A DNA stretch of 49,651 bases from NCBI GenBank assembly GCA_903882285.1, contig CAIRWM010000011.1, positions 1 through 49,651 of the forward strand. The letters are read 5' to 3'. A model generated the notes under the pieces. The model was given only the letters and a program-made list of their open reading frames with translations, ran no database searches and was not told the origin of the DNA. Made by a program: the position numbers and the translations under genes. The number at the start of each line of letters is the position of its first letter. Positions within the stretch are counted from its first letter, which is position 1. The stretch is from an uncultured cyanobacterium (GTDB lineage Bacteria; Cyanobacteriota; Cyanobacteriia; PCC-6307; Cyanobiaceae). Shown piece by piece: positions 8,208 through 16,589 of the stretch.

Positions 8208-9601
8208 GCACCATTTTGCTTATTACCCTGTTTGCAGGCCTGGCTGTCTTCCTGTTGGATGGAGACTGGCGCGGTGGCCTCGTGTACACCCTGGTGATTG
8301 GCTTCTTGCAGGATCCCCTGCGAAAGATCACCCCCGAGCAGCCCACCCTCTACGTGGGTCTGGTGCTGATCGCCTTCAGCCTTTGTGCCGTGGTCATCTA
8401 TGAGCAAAAGAAGAGCCTCAACCTTCGGGCAATGTGCTGGACAGCGCCAGAGCTGCGCAACTGGCTGTCTCTCTATGTCGGGCTCATCGTCCTTCAAGCC
8501 CTGAACAGCTTCCTCGTTCATGGCAGCCTGCTGTTACCCCTTGTGGGATCAGGCTTTTATCTGGCTCCACTGCTGGGCCTGTGGATGGGATTTGAGGTGG
8601 GCTGCCAACCCGGTCTTCTGCGTCGCCTTCTCACCACCTATGTCTTACTATCAGCCGTTTATGCGGTCACGATCTGGTTGAGCTACAAGGGTTTCAATCA
8701 TCCTTTGCTCAAGGAAGTGGGGAAGGGGATTGTGATTGACATCACCTATGGCCTGCAGGTGCAGGGTGCCTCCGGCCTGTGGCGCACCAGTGAACTGGCT
8801 GCTATGCATTTAGGTGTGGCGTCATCGTTGGCCACCACCCTTGGTTTTTCCAGTCGGAGCCCGGAAGGACGGATCGGTTGGATTCTCCTGGGCATCGGCT
8901 TTGCTTTCCTCACAATCATCACTGGCCGCCGTAAAGCCCTCGTACTTGTCTTGTGCTTCTTGGGCCTTTACCTTCTTCTCCTCAATAGCCGGACTTCAGC
9001 AACAGAACGGGAAAGGGTTTTCAGTGGCGTCTTCGGCTCGATTGCCCTGGCCTTTGCAGCATTCAACCTATTCCTGATTTCGAGTCTGGGCGAAAATTTC
9101 GGGAAATATTTTGGCCGTTTTCTTACTTCGGGAGCTGACCTTATCGGGCGTTTTCAACAACAAGGGATTGATGCAACCCTTCGCTCGCTCGAGATCTCCC
9201 AGGGCTTCGGCCTCGGAGTGGGCTCGGTAGCCCAGTTGGGATCCCTGCGTATTCAACGCGCCTCTGTGGCCAGTAGGGCCTTCGTCAGCGAAAGTGGAAC
9301 TGGTCGCTTCGTCGCCGAACTGGGCCTTCCTGGAATTGTACTTTTGAGCATCCTCATTTATTTTTCCTTCCTTCTGATCAGACGCAACCTGCAGCTTATC
9401 ACTGCTCTCCCACAGCCTTTGATCAGCTTTTATATCGGTCTACTGGCTTTTGGTCTCGCCAACATTCCATTCTTTATTGCCGCCGGCGGTATCTATTCCG
9501 ATCCCTTCGTGTTGCTGATGATCAGCCTATGCCTGGGTGGCTTCACCTCGATTCCGTCGCTCATTGCCCAACAGTCGGCCACCACCGCTCCCACCGCTTG
9601 A
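8204..9601 (+). CDS. O-antigen ligase / Wzy-type polymerase-like membrane protein
   Basis: A 465-residue polytopic membrane protein with roughly ten to twelve hydrophobic segments and an N-terminus that enters the membrane at once (STILLITLFAGLAVFLL). Between the later helices lies a polar loop with GFGLGVGSVAQLG and FVSESGTGRFVAELGLPG. This resembles the periplasmic loop of O-antigen ligase/polymerase proteins, where a terminal glycine-rich helix (ELGLPGIVLL) follows. The position among glycosyltransferases supports a role in polymerising or ligating the glycan. A longer in-frame ORF begins at 8033 but overlaps the previous gene; the ATGA overlap at 8204 fixes the start. Confidence 0.75.
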   Translation: MSTILLITLFAGLAVFLLDGDWRGGLVYTLVIGFLQDPLRKITPEQPTLYVGLVLIAFSLCAVVIYEQKKSLNLRAMCWTAPELRNWLSLYVGLIVLQALNSFLVHGSLLLPLVGSGFYLAPLLGLWMGFEVGCQPGLLRRLLTTYVLLSAVYAVTIWLSYKGFNHPLLKEVGKGIVIDITYGLQVQGASGLWRTSELAAMHLGVASSLATTLGFSSRSPEGRIGWILLGIGFAFLTIITGRRKALVLVLCFLGLYLLLLNSRTSATERERVFSGVFGSIALAFAAFNLFLISSLGENFGKYFGRFLTSGADLIGRFQQQGIDATLRSLEISQGFGLGVGSVAQLGSLRIQRASVASRAFVSESGTGRFVAELGLPGIVLLSILIYFSFLLIRRNLQLITALPQPLISFYIGLLAFGLANIPFFIAAGGIYSDPFVLLMISLCLGGFTSIPSLIAQQSATTAPTA

Positions 9602-9667
9602 GCACCTCATCAAACATCCGGCGCTGCCCAACCTCCAGGCTGCCTGCCTTCAGGGCGAGCTACTGAG

Positions 9668-10264
9668 ATGATTCTCCAGGATCTCGAACACTACCACCTC
9701 CCAGCCGACTGGTCCCGGGGTGCACCGCTGTGGAAGGAGGGGCTATGGCGGCTGCTGGGCCAGCCTCTACTGGCCTCGGATCTTCCGGGAACCGGCTGGC
9801 GCCGGCTCCTGCTCGTAGGTTTTGGAGCCAAGCTCGGACGTGGCGGTCGCCTCAAGCCAAGACTACGTGTCACTTTTCCTTGGCGGCTGTGTGTCGGAGA
9901 CCACTGCTGGATCGGGGAGGCGGTCTGGATCGACAACCTGGCAACGGTCTCACTGGGGGATCGGGTCTGCGTCTCCCAGGGGGCCTACCTCTGCACCGGT
10001 AATCATGATTTCCGCCAGCGGGATTTCCGGCTGATGGTGCGACCGATCCGGGTGGAGCACGACGCCTGGATCGGTGCGCGAGCCGTGCTGGCACCGGGAT
10101 GCGAGATCGGTGCGGGAGCCGTTGTGAGCCTGGCCGTGGTCGTCGCTGGCCGGATCCCGCCCATGGCAATTGTGAGGACCGGCAGCAATATGCCGATCGG
10201 CTGGCGTAGGGGCAGAACCGCAAGCGGCAACCCGGAGATGGGTAGCTGGCTGAAAAACGATTAA
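9668..10264 (+). CDS. WcaF-type sugar O-acetyltransferase
   Basis: A 198-residue member of the left-handed beta-helix (hexapeptide) acyltransferases, which move acetyl from acetyl-CoA to a sugar. The C-terminal two-thirds has the imperfect hexapeptide pattern (VGDHCWIGEAVWIDNLATVSLGDRV, then VEHDAWIGARAVLAPGCEIG, GAVVSLAVVVAGRIPP). The candidate catalytic histidine lies in the segment LCTGNHDFRQRDF, which in WcaF-type proteins reads TGNHD/TGSHD. It probably decorates the polysaccharide made by the surrounding enzymes. It lies next to the WcaI-type transferase, a pairing common in cyanobacterial colanic-acid-like loci. Confidence 0.85.
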   Translation: MILQDLEHYHLPADWSRGAPLWKEGLWRLLGQPLLASDLPGTGWRRLLLVGFGAKLGRGGRLKPRLRVTFPWRLCVGDHCWIGEAVWIDNLATVSLGDRVCVSQGAYLCTGNHDFRQRDFRLMVRPIRVEHDAWIGARAVLAPGCEIGAGAVVSLAVVVAGRIPPMAIVRTGSNMPIGWRRGRTASGNPEMGSWLKND

Positions 10265-10274
10265 ACCCTCTCTA

Positions 10275-11672
10275 ATGAAGATTCCATTCTCACTGACGCG
10301 TCAGAAGTTGTCGAAACGCTGGCAATGGCGCGGCGAACGCGCCCGCAATGCACGCCTGACCATCGTCTCCCAGTTTCATCCACCTGATTTCGCCGCGACG
10401 GGGCAATTCATCGAAGAGCTTTCTCGGCGACTTGCCGAACGAGGGCTCCAGAACCTCGTGCTGACGGGTCAGCCCGGCTACGCCTATCACGCCGATCGAG
10501 CCGAGCGGATTGAATTTTTACCCAACCGCTGCATCCGCCGCACCTCCATCTCACGCTTCTGGCCCGACCGCATCCGTGGCCGGGTCGTTAACAGCCTGCT
10601 CTTCTGCCTGCGAACCCTGCTGCGTCTGTTGCGACAAGGCCGTCGCGGTGATCTGTTGCTTTTCACCACCGAACCCGCCTATCTGCCGGTGGTCGGCTGG
10701 TTCGCCCACCTGCTGACAAGGGCCCCCTATGTGGTTGTGGTCTACGACCTCTATCCCGACATTGCTGTCTCCCTCGAGGTAGTGCCGTCCCATCACCCGC
10801 TGGTGCGACTGTGGCGAGCTCTGCAGCTCCGCACCTTCCTGGCGGCCGAGGAGATCATCGTGCTCAGCGACACGATGCAGAAGCATCTGTATGCGCACTA
10901 TTCCTCGATTTCCACGCCGATCACCGTGATCGCGAACTGGGCTGACCCTGAGGTGATCCGGCCGATTCCGCGCCAGGAGAACTGGTTCGTGCAGCGCCAC
11001 GGGCTGAACCAGCAATTCACCGTTCTCTATTCGGGGAATCAGGGACGTTGCCATGATCTGATCACGCTGCTGGAAGCGGCTCGCCACCTGCGTGACCACC
11101 CCTCGATCAGCTTCCTGCTAGTGGGGTCAGGGCCGCAGCATCGGGAGCTGGTGAACAAGGCCCGGCTCTGGCAGCTGAGCAATCTGCGCTTCCTTCCCTA
11201 CCAGGAGGCGGATGCCTTGCCGGCCCTTCTGGCCTCTGCCGACCTGGCGGTGGTGAGCCTGAAGGCCGCAGCCGAGGGTCAGGTCGCCCCCAGCAAGCTG
11301 TACGGACACCTGGCGGCCGCCAGCCCGGTGGCGGCGATCTGTGATCCCAGCTCCTATCTCCGCAACGAGATCCTCCGGGCCGGCTGCGGAGCAGCCTTCA
11401 GCAGCGGGGAGTCGGAGCCGCTGGCGGCCTGGATTCTCCAGCTCTCTGAGGACCGTGGCCTGGCCCGTGAACTCGGCGCTGCGGGGCGGAGACATCTCCT
11501 AGCCACGGCCACCCCCAGCCTGGCGATCCAGGCCTACGCCGAACTGCTGGCCCGTCATCTTCCGCTCGACATCAAGTCTTACGCTCAACCGGTTCTGGAG
11601 GATGCCTTGCCGCTCCCGGAGCCATCGCCCCGCGGCGCGGCATCCCCTTCTTCACGGCCATGTCCCCCTTAG
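10275..11672 (+). CDS. WcaI-family glycosyltransferase (GT4)
   Basis: A 465-residue GT4 enzyme of the WcaI type. It begins with a basic stretch, then LTIVSQFHPPDFAATGQFIEELSRRLAERG (about residue 27), the FHPPDFAATG motif being characteristic. The acceptor domain contains YVVVVYDLYPDIAVSLEVV. The donor domain includes FTVLYSGNQGRCHDLITLLEAA and the ASADLAVVSLKAAAEGQVAPSK region, where WcaI-type enzymes have a shortened EX7E. A Pro/Ser-rich tail runs into the exosortase gene, overlapping it by 13 bp. Role: sugar transfer in exopolysaccharide assembly. Confidence 0.88.
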   Translation: MKIPFSLTRQKLSKRWQWRGERARNARLTIVSQFHPPDFAATGQFIEELSRRLAERGLQNLVLTGQPGYAYHADRAERIEFLPNRCIRRTSISRFWPDRIRGRVVNSLLFCLRTLLRLLRQGRRGDLLLFTTEPAYLPVVGWFAHLLTRAPYVVVVYDLYPDIAVSLEVVPSHHPLVRLWRALQLRTFLAAEEIIVLSDTMQKHLYAHYSSISTPITVIANWADPEVIRPIPRQENWFVQRHGLNQQFTVLYSGNQGRCHDLITLLEAARHLRDHPSISFLLVGSGPQHRELVNKARLWQLSNLRFLPYQEADALPALLASADLAVVSLKAAAEGQVAPSKLYGHLAAASPVAAICDPSSYLRNEILRAGCGAAFSSGESEPLAAWILQLSEDRGLARELGAAGRRHLLATATPSLAIQAYAELLARHLPLDIKSYAQPVLEDALPLPEPSPRGAASPSSRPCPP

Positions 11673-12559
11673 TGAGCCGTGCCCTGCGGTTACGGCTGCC
11701 TGCCCTCCCGCCAGCCACACCTCGCAACCTTTGGCTGCTGCTGGCGGCGCTGGTCGCTACACAGAACATTGCCGTTTTTCACACCAGTCAGTCGGCCAAT
11801 GTCACCGTGCTGGCGGTCCTGATCTGGGGGGGAGCCCTGATCTGCATCGAAGATCAGATCGAAGTTCTGCATCCCCGGCCAGGCCTGCTCGGTGGGGTTG
11901 TGGGTAGCCTGCTGTTGCTGTGGGTCTTGGCCCGAACCGCCACGATTGTGCACTGGGACGGCATGCTATTCGTCCTGGCTCCATTGGCTGGACTGGCCCT
12001 CACGTTGCTGTGCTGTTCGCCGCGGGCCATCGGTCGTTTCCGGGAAGCGCTGCTGTGTCTGCTGATGCTGCCCGGCTATGCCCTTTTGATCAGGATGCTA
12101 CCGGAGCGTCCCCTCAGCCTGCTGACAGCCCGCGGAGCCGGTTTATGGCTTGACATTCTCGGACTTAACCCAGAAGTCAGCGATCGCACAGTAATGCTTC
12201 CTGGTGGTGGGGTGCAGGTCCTGGCCCAGTGCAACGGCCTCGACATGATCTCCCAGATTCTCTGTGTCGGTCTGATATTTCTGCTGGCTTTCCCGCTCCG
12301 CTCCAAGAAAAGCAGACTTCTCGTCATCATGGCGGCACCGCTGCTGGGTCTGCTTACCAACACCATGCGGATCGCGCTCCTCGCCGGATTTGCTGGCTTC
12401 GGCCAGGGCAAAGGGACGCCCCTATTCACCTTCTTTCACGACGATACCGGCTCCCTGGTGTTCTCGGGGCTGGCGGTCTTTCTCTATGGACTCCTCTACA
12501 TGAACCGGCTGGAGCGGGAACTCCCGCCCCTCCCCCCAGGGGTCTCCGAACGGCCATGA
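11660..12559 (+). CDS. Cyanoexosortase (exosortase-family transpeptidase)
   Basis: A 299-residue polytopic membrane protein with about eight hydrophobic segments. It carries the three exosortase active-site signatures: Cys in VLAQCNGLDMISQ (about residue 193), Arg in LLTNTMRIALLAG (about residue 238) and His in FFHDDTGSLVFSGLA (about residue 257). Exosortases cut and transfer proteins bearing C-terminal PEP-CTERM sorting tags, and their genes habitually sit inside exopolysaccharide loci. The CNG rather than CSG version, together with the neighbouring associated protein, points to the cyanobacterial branch. No PEP-CTERM substrate was recognised in the window. Confidence 0.85.
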   Translation: MSPLVSRALRLRLPALPPATPRNLWLLLAALVATQNIAVFHTSQSANVTVLAVLIWGGALICIEDQIEVLHPRPGLLGGVVGSLLLLWVLARTATIVHWDGMLFVLAPLAGLALTLLCCSPRAIGRFREALLCLLMLPGYALLIRMLPERPLSLLTARGAGLWLDILGLNPEVSDRTVMLPGGGVQVLAQCNGLDMISQILCVGLIFLLAFPLRSKKSRLLVIMAAPLLGLLTNTMRIALLAGFAGFGQGKGTPLFTFFHDDTGSLVFSGLAVFLYGLLYMNRLERELPPLPPGVSERP

Positions 12560-13224
12560 ACCGCCGCACCTCTCCTGCTGAGGCCTGCCACGCTGCGTTC
12601 GTGTGTTGGTTACGGGCCCTGACGCTTCTGGCCGCCGTCGCTGCGATCCAGGCTCTGGCGTTACCGCGCTGGCCAAAGGTTGGGTCCCTGAATGTCGATC
12701 GCCTGACGTCCCGACTACAGCGTTCGGGTTTACAGCCGAGCCCACTGCCTCCGCTGCCCGCCGGGCGCAGCTCCGAACGCGCCACCTCGCCGATCCTGCG
12801 CTGGCGGCTCGGCAGTGGCGATACCTTACAGCTGATGGACGGCCGCGTGCGTCAGCGTGACAATTTTCAAACCGCCTTCCTGACCCGCGACGAGCCTTCC
12901 CTGGCCCTCCAAGGTCGCCGACTGAATACCCCCCAGCCTCGTAGCAGTTCAGGAAAGATTGGCAAGCAGAGGGCCCTGCAGACCTGTCTGGTTCCAGGGG
13001 TCACTCCGCCGCAGAACCAGGGGGTGACGGCGATTGAACTCGGGAAGGCCGATGATCTGCTCTCTAGGGGCGGGGCGGCCACCTTGCAGCGGCTGGTAGG
13101 CCTGCGTCCGAACCGAGAGCTACGCTGCATCCTCGTCAGCTTGAAGGGACGGGAGGGCCAGGTCCCCGCAAGCCTCACCTGGAGCACTGTGCTGAAGCTG
13201 CTCCAGACCACCCGCATCTCCTAA
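12556..13224 (+). CDS. Cyanoexosortase system-associated protein
   Basis: A 222-residue protein whose ATG overlaps the exosortase stop (ATGA). The N-terminus has one hydrophobic segment (WLRALTLLAAVAAIQALAL) and the rest is predicted extracytoplasmic, containing ILRWRLGSGDTLQLMDGRVRQR, TCLVPG and a C-terminal RELRCILVSLKG strand. Position, topology and length agree with the small partner family that accompanies cyanobacterial exosortases (analogous to EpsI next to EpsH in proteobacteria). The function of that family is unknown. It may handle the sorted protein or the glycan. A long in-frame upstream extension to 12229 is only antisense-like overlap with the exosortase. Confidence 0.72.
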   Translation: MNRRTSPAEACHAAFVCWLRALTLLAAVAAIQALALPRWPKVGSLNVDRLTSRLQRSGLQPSPLPPLPAGRSSERATSPILRWRLGSGDTLQLMDGRVRQRDNFQTAFLTRDEPSLALQGRRLNTPQPRSSSGKIGKQRALQTCLVPGVTPPQNQGVTAIELGKADDLLSRGGAATLQRLVGLRPNRELRCILVSLKGREGQVPASLTWSTVLKLLQTTRIS

Positions 13225-13244
13225 TCTCTAAACGGTCACTTTCA

Positions 13245-13856
13245 ATGCCTGTCCCGATGGGTCGACTGCAGCGTCTCTTCGGACAACAGGGCTTGCATCA
13301 GCGTCTGTTTCGATCATCACCGGCGGAGCCGGCAAACAGCGAAGCAACGTCAGCAGTCGTTCAGCCCTCAAAGCGAAGACAACGGCTGAGTCCCATGGCG
13401 CCGGATCAGTCACTGCCCTACAGCTGGATCCTCACCAATCGCCTGGCACTCGGTCCCATGCCGACCAGCCTCCTGCACTGGCAACAGCTCGAGCAGGCTG
13501 GCCTGAAAAGCCGTTTCAGCTGCTGTTACGCCGAAGAAGAAACTTGGGAACCGATCCCGTCCCACTGGCAGAGCGGCGGTGTCTCGCTTCCCGATCATCG
13601 CCGCCAGGAACCCTTACGCCACGAACGACTCGCCGAGGCCCTTGCGGTTGCCGGGGCACTGCTGGCTGAGGACAAACCCGTCTACCTCCACTGCATGGCC
13701 GGAATCGAGCGGTCGCCACTTGTCGCCATCGGCCTGACAGCACGGGAACGCAACTTGGATATGCATGCGGCCCTCGACTGGGTTCGTCGCTGCCATCCAG
13801 CGGCATCTCCCATCTACGACCACCTTGAGCTGCTGGATCAGGTGCTCAGGAGCTGA
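13245..13856 (+). CDS. Cys-based protein tyrosine/dual-specificity phosphatase
   Basis: The phosphatase signature CX5R is present as VYLHCMAGIERSP (Cys at about residue 149 of the longest version), with a candidate general-acid Asp in the LPDH segment about 35 residues upstream, as in dual-specificity phosphatases. It is not of the low-molecular-weight Wzb type, in which the signature is N-terminal. It lies convergent to the Wzc-like BY-kinase and could remove phosphate from that kinase's tyrosine tail, cycling polysaccharide assembly. The first 50 residues are polar and low-complexity. An ATG at 13395 (MAPDQSLPYSW) would give a 153-residue core enzyme and may be the true start. Confidence 0.82.
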   Translation: MPVPMGRLQRLFGQQGLHQRLFRSSPAEPANSEATSAVVQPSKRRQRLSPMAPDQSLPYSWILTNRLALGPMPTSLLHWQQLEQAGLKSRFSCCYAEEETWEPIPSHWQSGGVSLPDHRRQEPLRHERLAEALAVAGALLAEDKPVYLHCMAGIERSPLVAIGLTARERNLDMHAALDWVRRCHPAASPIYDHLELLDQVLRS

Positions 13857-13872
13857 CGAAGGCCTCGTTGGA

Positions 13873-13897
13873 GCCGTTGAGGCGAGGCCTCAACGGC
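13873..13897. terminator. Hairpin between convergent genes (probable bidirectional terminator)
   Basis: An 11-bp perfect inverted repeat with a 3-nt loop: GCCGTTGAGGC (13873-13883), GAG, GCCTCAACGGC (13887-13897). It lies between the phosphatase stop (13856) and the last codons of the convergent BY-kinase gene. There is no T-run on either side, so it may need help from another factor or act as an mRNA 3'-end stabiliser. Confidence 0.5.
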
Positions 13898-16484
13898 GAC
13901 GACGGCCAAAGCGACGGCCAAAGCGACGACCAAGCCAGACCATCGACCCCTTCAGAAAGCGAGGAATTGAGCGATTGGCGCCCGGAGACTTCCGGGAGCC
14001 TTCAGAAATCTCGCCGTTGGCAGACGCGCTGTCACCAGAATTGGTATTGGCATCACGGATATAACGGCTGGGAGCGTAGGAGTTCTTGTAGCGCTGGGAG
14101 ATGTAATTACCAGCGACACCGCCAAAATAGCTGTCTCGCTGCCGCTTCACATAACCTTGTAGTCCCTTGCCATAACCGCTTGAGCCTGATGCAACATAAG
14201 AACCGGCATAGGCGTAATGATAGTAATAACCATATTCATAACCATAGTCATTGAGCCGGCTTGGGAAGTTGACTTGGTTACAGATAAGGCCTAGCACATC
14301 AACTCCAGATGCTTTAATCCTGCGGACAGCCTGGGGAGCAACATCACGGCTGACTTTACCAAGACCCACAAGGAAAAGAATGCCATCAAGCTTTTCTCCC
14401 AACAGAATCGGGTCGGAGAGCATCAGACAGGGCGGGGCGTCCCAGAGGACGATGTCATAGTCAGGCAAGGCCCGTATTTCATCCACAACTTCCTGACATC
14501 GCTGCGAGTTAAGCAGCTTGGCAGGGTCAGGAGGCTTTGGGCCGGAAGGCAGGACATGCAAATGTTCGTGGATAACCTGTATCAGATTCACAGCATTAAC
14601 CTGATGGTCTGAAAGCAGAGTCGAGAGCCCATCTCCCTGCTCAACGCCCAGGTAACGGCTCTGCATAGGCAGTCGCATGTCAGCATCAATGATCAGCACC
14701 TTCAGCCCGAGGTCGGCAAGGGTGCTTGCGAAGACGGCAACGGCGGTAGATTTACCCTCAGCCTGCGTTGATGAGGTGACGCCGACTAGGCGAATGTTGC
14801 GATCGGCGCGCAGCAGGCGGAACGTGGTGAACAGGCTTCGCAGAGATTCCTTGACTGCAAAGCGTTCACTTGCAGACATCTTGGCCATGCTGGATGCGAT
14901 CTCCACGCCAGGATCCAGTGGCAGATAAGGGATCAAGCCCAACACCGGTAGCTGCAGATCCTTCTCGGCCTCCATGGGCGTGTGAAAGACGTGATCCGTA
15001 CGCTCCCTCAGAATGGCAGCAGCAACACCAGCAAGCAGACCCAGCATCAGGGCCCGAAGCAGATTGCTGGGGATATTGGGCTCAACAGGAACGTCTGCGA
15101 AATCAGCCGGTGCGATAATCTGCCATGGTGTCGTAGAGCGCGCCAGCTCTAAGCGAAAATTCTCACGAGCCTGGATATACGAAGAATAATGCTCGCGAGC
15201 AATTGAGAGACGTTGCTGAAGATCCTCATATTCTTTCATCTTCCTGGGGTTACTACGGAAGTTTTGATTGAGCAATAGAATCTGTCGATTAATCTCATCC
15301 TGCTGGGCAACGTTGGCCAGCAACTGAGCGCGCACCTCGTCGGCGGCCTGCCCCTTCACCACGGGAACAAGAGTATTGCGGCGAGCCACCAGGGACTGCA
15401 CAAGGGGCGAGTCTTCACGGAAGGTGGCTCGCGCAGTAGCCAAATCCGTCTCGAGTTCATTCAGTTGCTGAAGTGGCGTCCGTGCACCGGCAGCAGCCTC
15501 CGCTCCCGCTCCTCGACCAGGTGTGAGAACACCGCTTCTGCCGAGCTGCTCTACCGCAGTTGGTACACCACTGGGGGACCACTGCAGTTTGCCAGACTCA
15601 ACGGATGCAAGGCGACTGTCCAGTTGCACCTGTTGATTCTGGAGCGACCGCAGCTGCTGAATAAGGTCCTCTCTGGCAGCCAGAATAGATTGAGCATTCC
15701 GAGCCGGATCAAGGTTGTTGTTACGCTCTCGAAATTTAAGCATCTCCCCTTGCAATCTCTCCACGCGCTGCATGATTTCAGGAGCCTGGCGATCTAGAAA
15801 TTTCACTCCGGAATCAAGAGCAGCTTGACGCTGAGTGAGGGAGAATCGCGTATAATCTTCTGAAAGCTGATTCAAGATGGCACGACCTTTGACCGCATCT
15901 GGCCAGCGCAGAGATACATTGAGGACATTCTGAACTTCCTCGTTAGCTGTATCAATCGAGAGATTGTTAATTAGCTGAGCCATGCTGATCCCTTGCTTCT
16001 CCGCCAGAGGTTTCATCAGCAGTGGGCTGCGCAGCAACACCACGAGACTGGGAACATCACCGTTGAAATTGCTGCGGGCAATCTGCTCGACAGTGCCACC
16101 ACCTTGAGCTCCACCCCGCCCCTCAAAGGGATTGCTGATCTGCATCTGGAATCCACCCTGAAACACGGGTGAAAAGATGCGCTCGCGCATGGTATTGAGA
16201 GCCAAAGATCCCGTCACCACGGCAAAAGTGAACAGAAAGATGCCCTGCCGCCGCTTGAGGGTTCGCAGCAGGCCCGAGAGGCCGCTGCTGCCTGCATCGC
16301 CTTTTTCACCGGCCAGGGGGAAAGACTGCACCCAGGGATCTGCCGCGGAGGAGCGGGTGCCAGAGGTGGTGGCAGGAGTGCCTGGGAAGGAATCCCGGAC
16401 CGGGAGCGAACCGCCAAGCGCAGGATCGGAGGGAACGCCCGGCGTGATCACGTGTGCTTGTCCTGAACTATGACTAGTCATCAT
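13890..16484 (-). CDS. Wzc-like polysaccharide co-polymerase with BY-kinase domain
   Basis: An inner-membrane chain-length regulator fused to a bacterial tyrosine autokinase. From the ATG at 16484 (864 residues) there is a cytoplasmic N-terminus, TM1 (GIFLFTFAVVTGSLALN, about residues 81-97), a large periplasmic Wzz/coiled-coil region to about 470, TM2 (LLRALMLGLLAGVAAAIL), then the kinase. The kinase has Walker A SSTQAEGKST (about 571-580), A' VLIIDADMRLP (about 596-606) and Walker B DIVLWDAPP (about 677-685). The tail holds 16 tyrosines within about 62 residues, the expected autophosphorylation cluster, then a basic RRFGRRFGRR repeat. An in-frame ATG at 16523 is also possible. It is divergent from the export gene. 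Confidence 0.93.
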   Translation of the reverse strand: MMTSHSSGQAHVITPGVPSDPALGGSLPVRDSFPGTPATTSGTRSSAADPWVQSFPLAGEKGDAGSSGLSGLLRTLKRRQGIFLFTFAVVTGSLALNTMRERIFSPVFQGGFQMQISNPFEGRGGAQGGGTVEQIARSNFNGDVPSLVVLLRSPLLMKPLAEKQGISMAQLINNLSIDTANEEVQNVLNVSLRWPDAVKGRAILNQLSEDYTRFSLTQRQAALDSGVKFLDRQAPEIMQRVERLQGEMLKFRERNNNLDPARNAQSILAAREDLIQQLRSLQNQQVQLDSRLASVESGKLQWSPSGVPTAVEQLGRSGVLTPGRGAGAEAAAGARTPLQQLNELETDLATARATFREDSPLVQSLVARRNTLVPVVKGQAADEVRAQLLANVAQQDEINRQILLLNQNFRSNPRKMKEYEDLQQRLSIAREHYSSYIQARENFRLELARSTTPWQIIAPADFADVPVEPNIPSNLLRALMLGLLAGVAAAILRERTDHVFHTPMEAEKDLQLPVLGLIPYLPLDPGVEIASSMAKMSASERFAVKESLRSLFTTFRLLRADRNIRLVGVTSSTQAEGKSTAVAVFASTLADLGLKVLIIDADMRLPMQSRYLGVEQGDGLSTLLSDHQVNAVNLIQVIHEHLHVLPSGPKPPDPAKLLNSQRCQEVVDEIRALPDYDIVLWDAPPCLMLSDPILLGEKLDGILFLVGLGKVSRDVAPQAVRRIKASGVDVLGLICNQVNFPSRLNDYGYEYGYYYHYAYAGSYVASGSSGYGKGLQGYVKRQRDSYFGGVAGNYISQRYKNSYAPSRYIRDANTNSGDSASANGEISEGSRKSPGANRSIPRFLKGSMVWLGRRFGRRFGRRRR

Positions 16485-16589
16485 AGAACATTTCAGCAAG
16501 GCGAGTGCTGCTGCCCCCAGCATCCTGGACTCACCGAGTACAGGTATGGTGGTGCGCCTGTTCTTGCCTATTTGCTGCCCGTGGATGCG

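Noticed and set aside
12180..12187. GCGATCGC (HIP1) octamer
   Set aside because: Common cyanobacterial repeat; only a few copies were noticed and they carry no local meaning.
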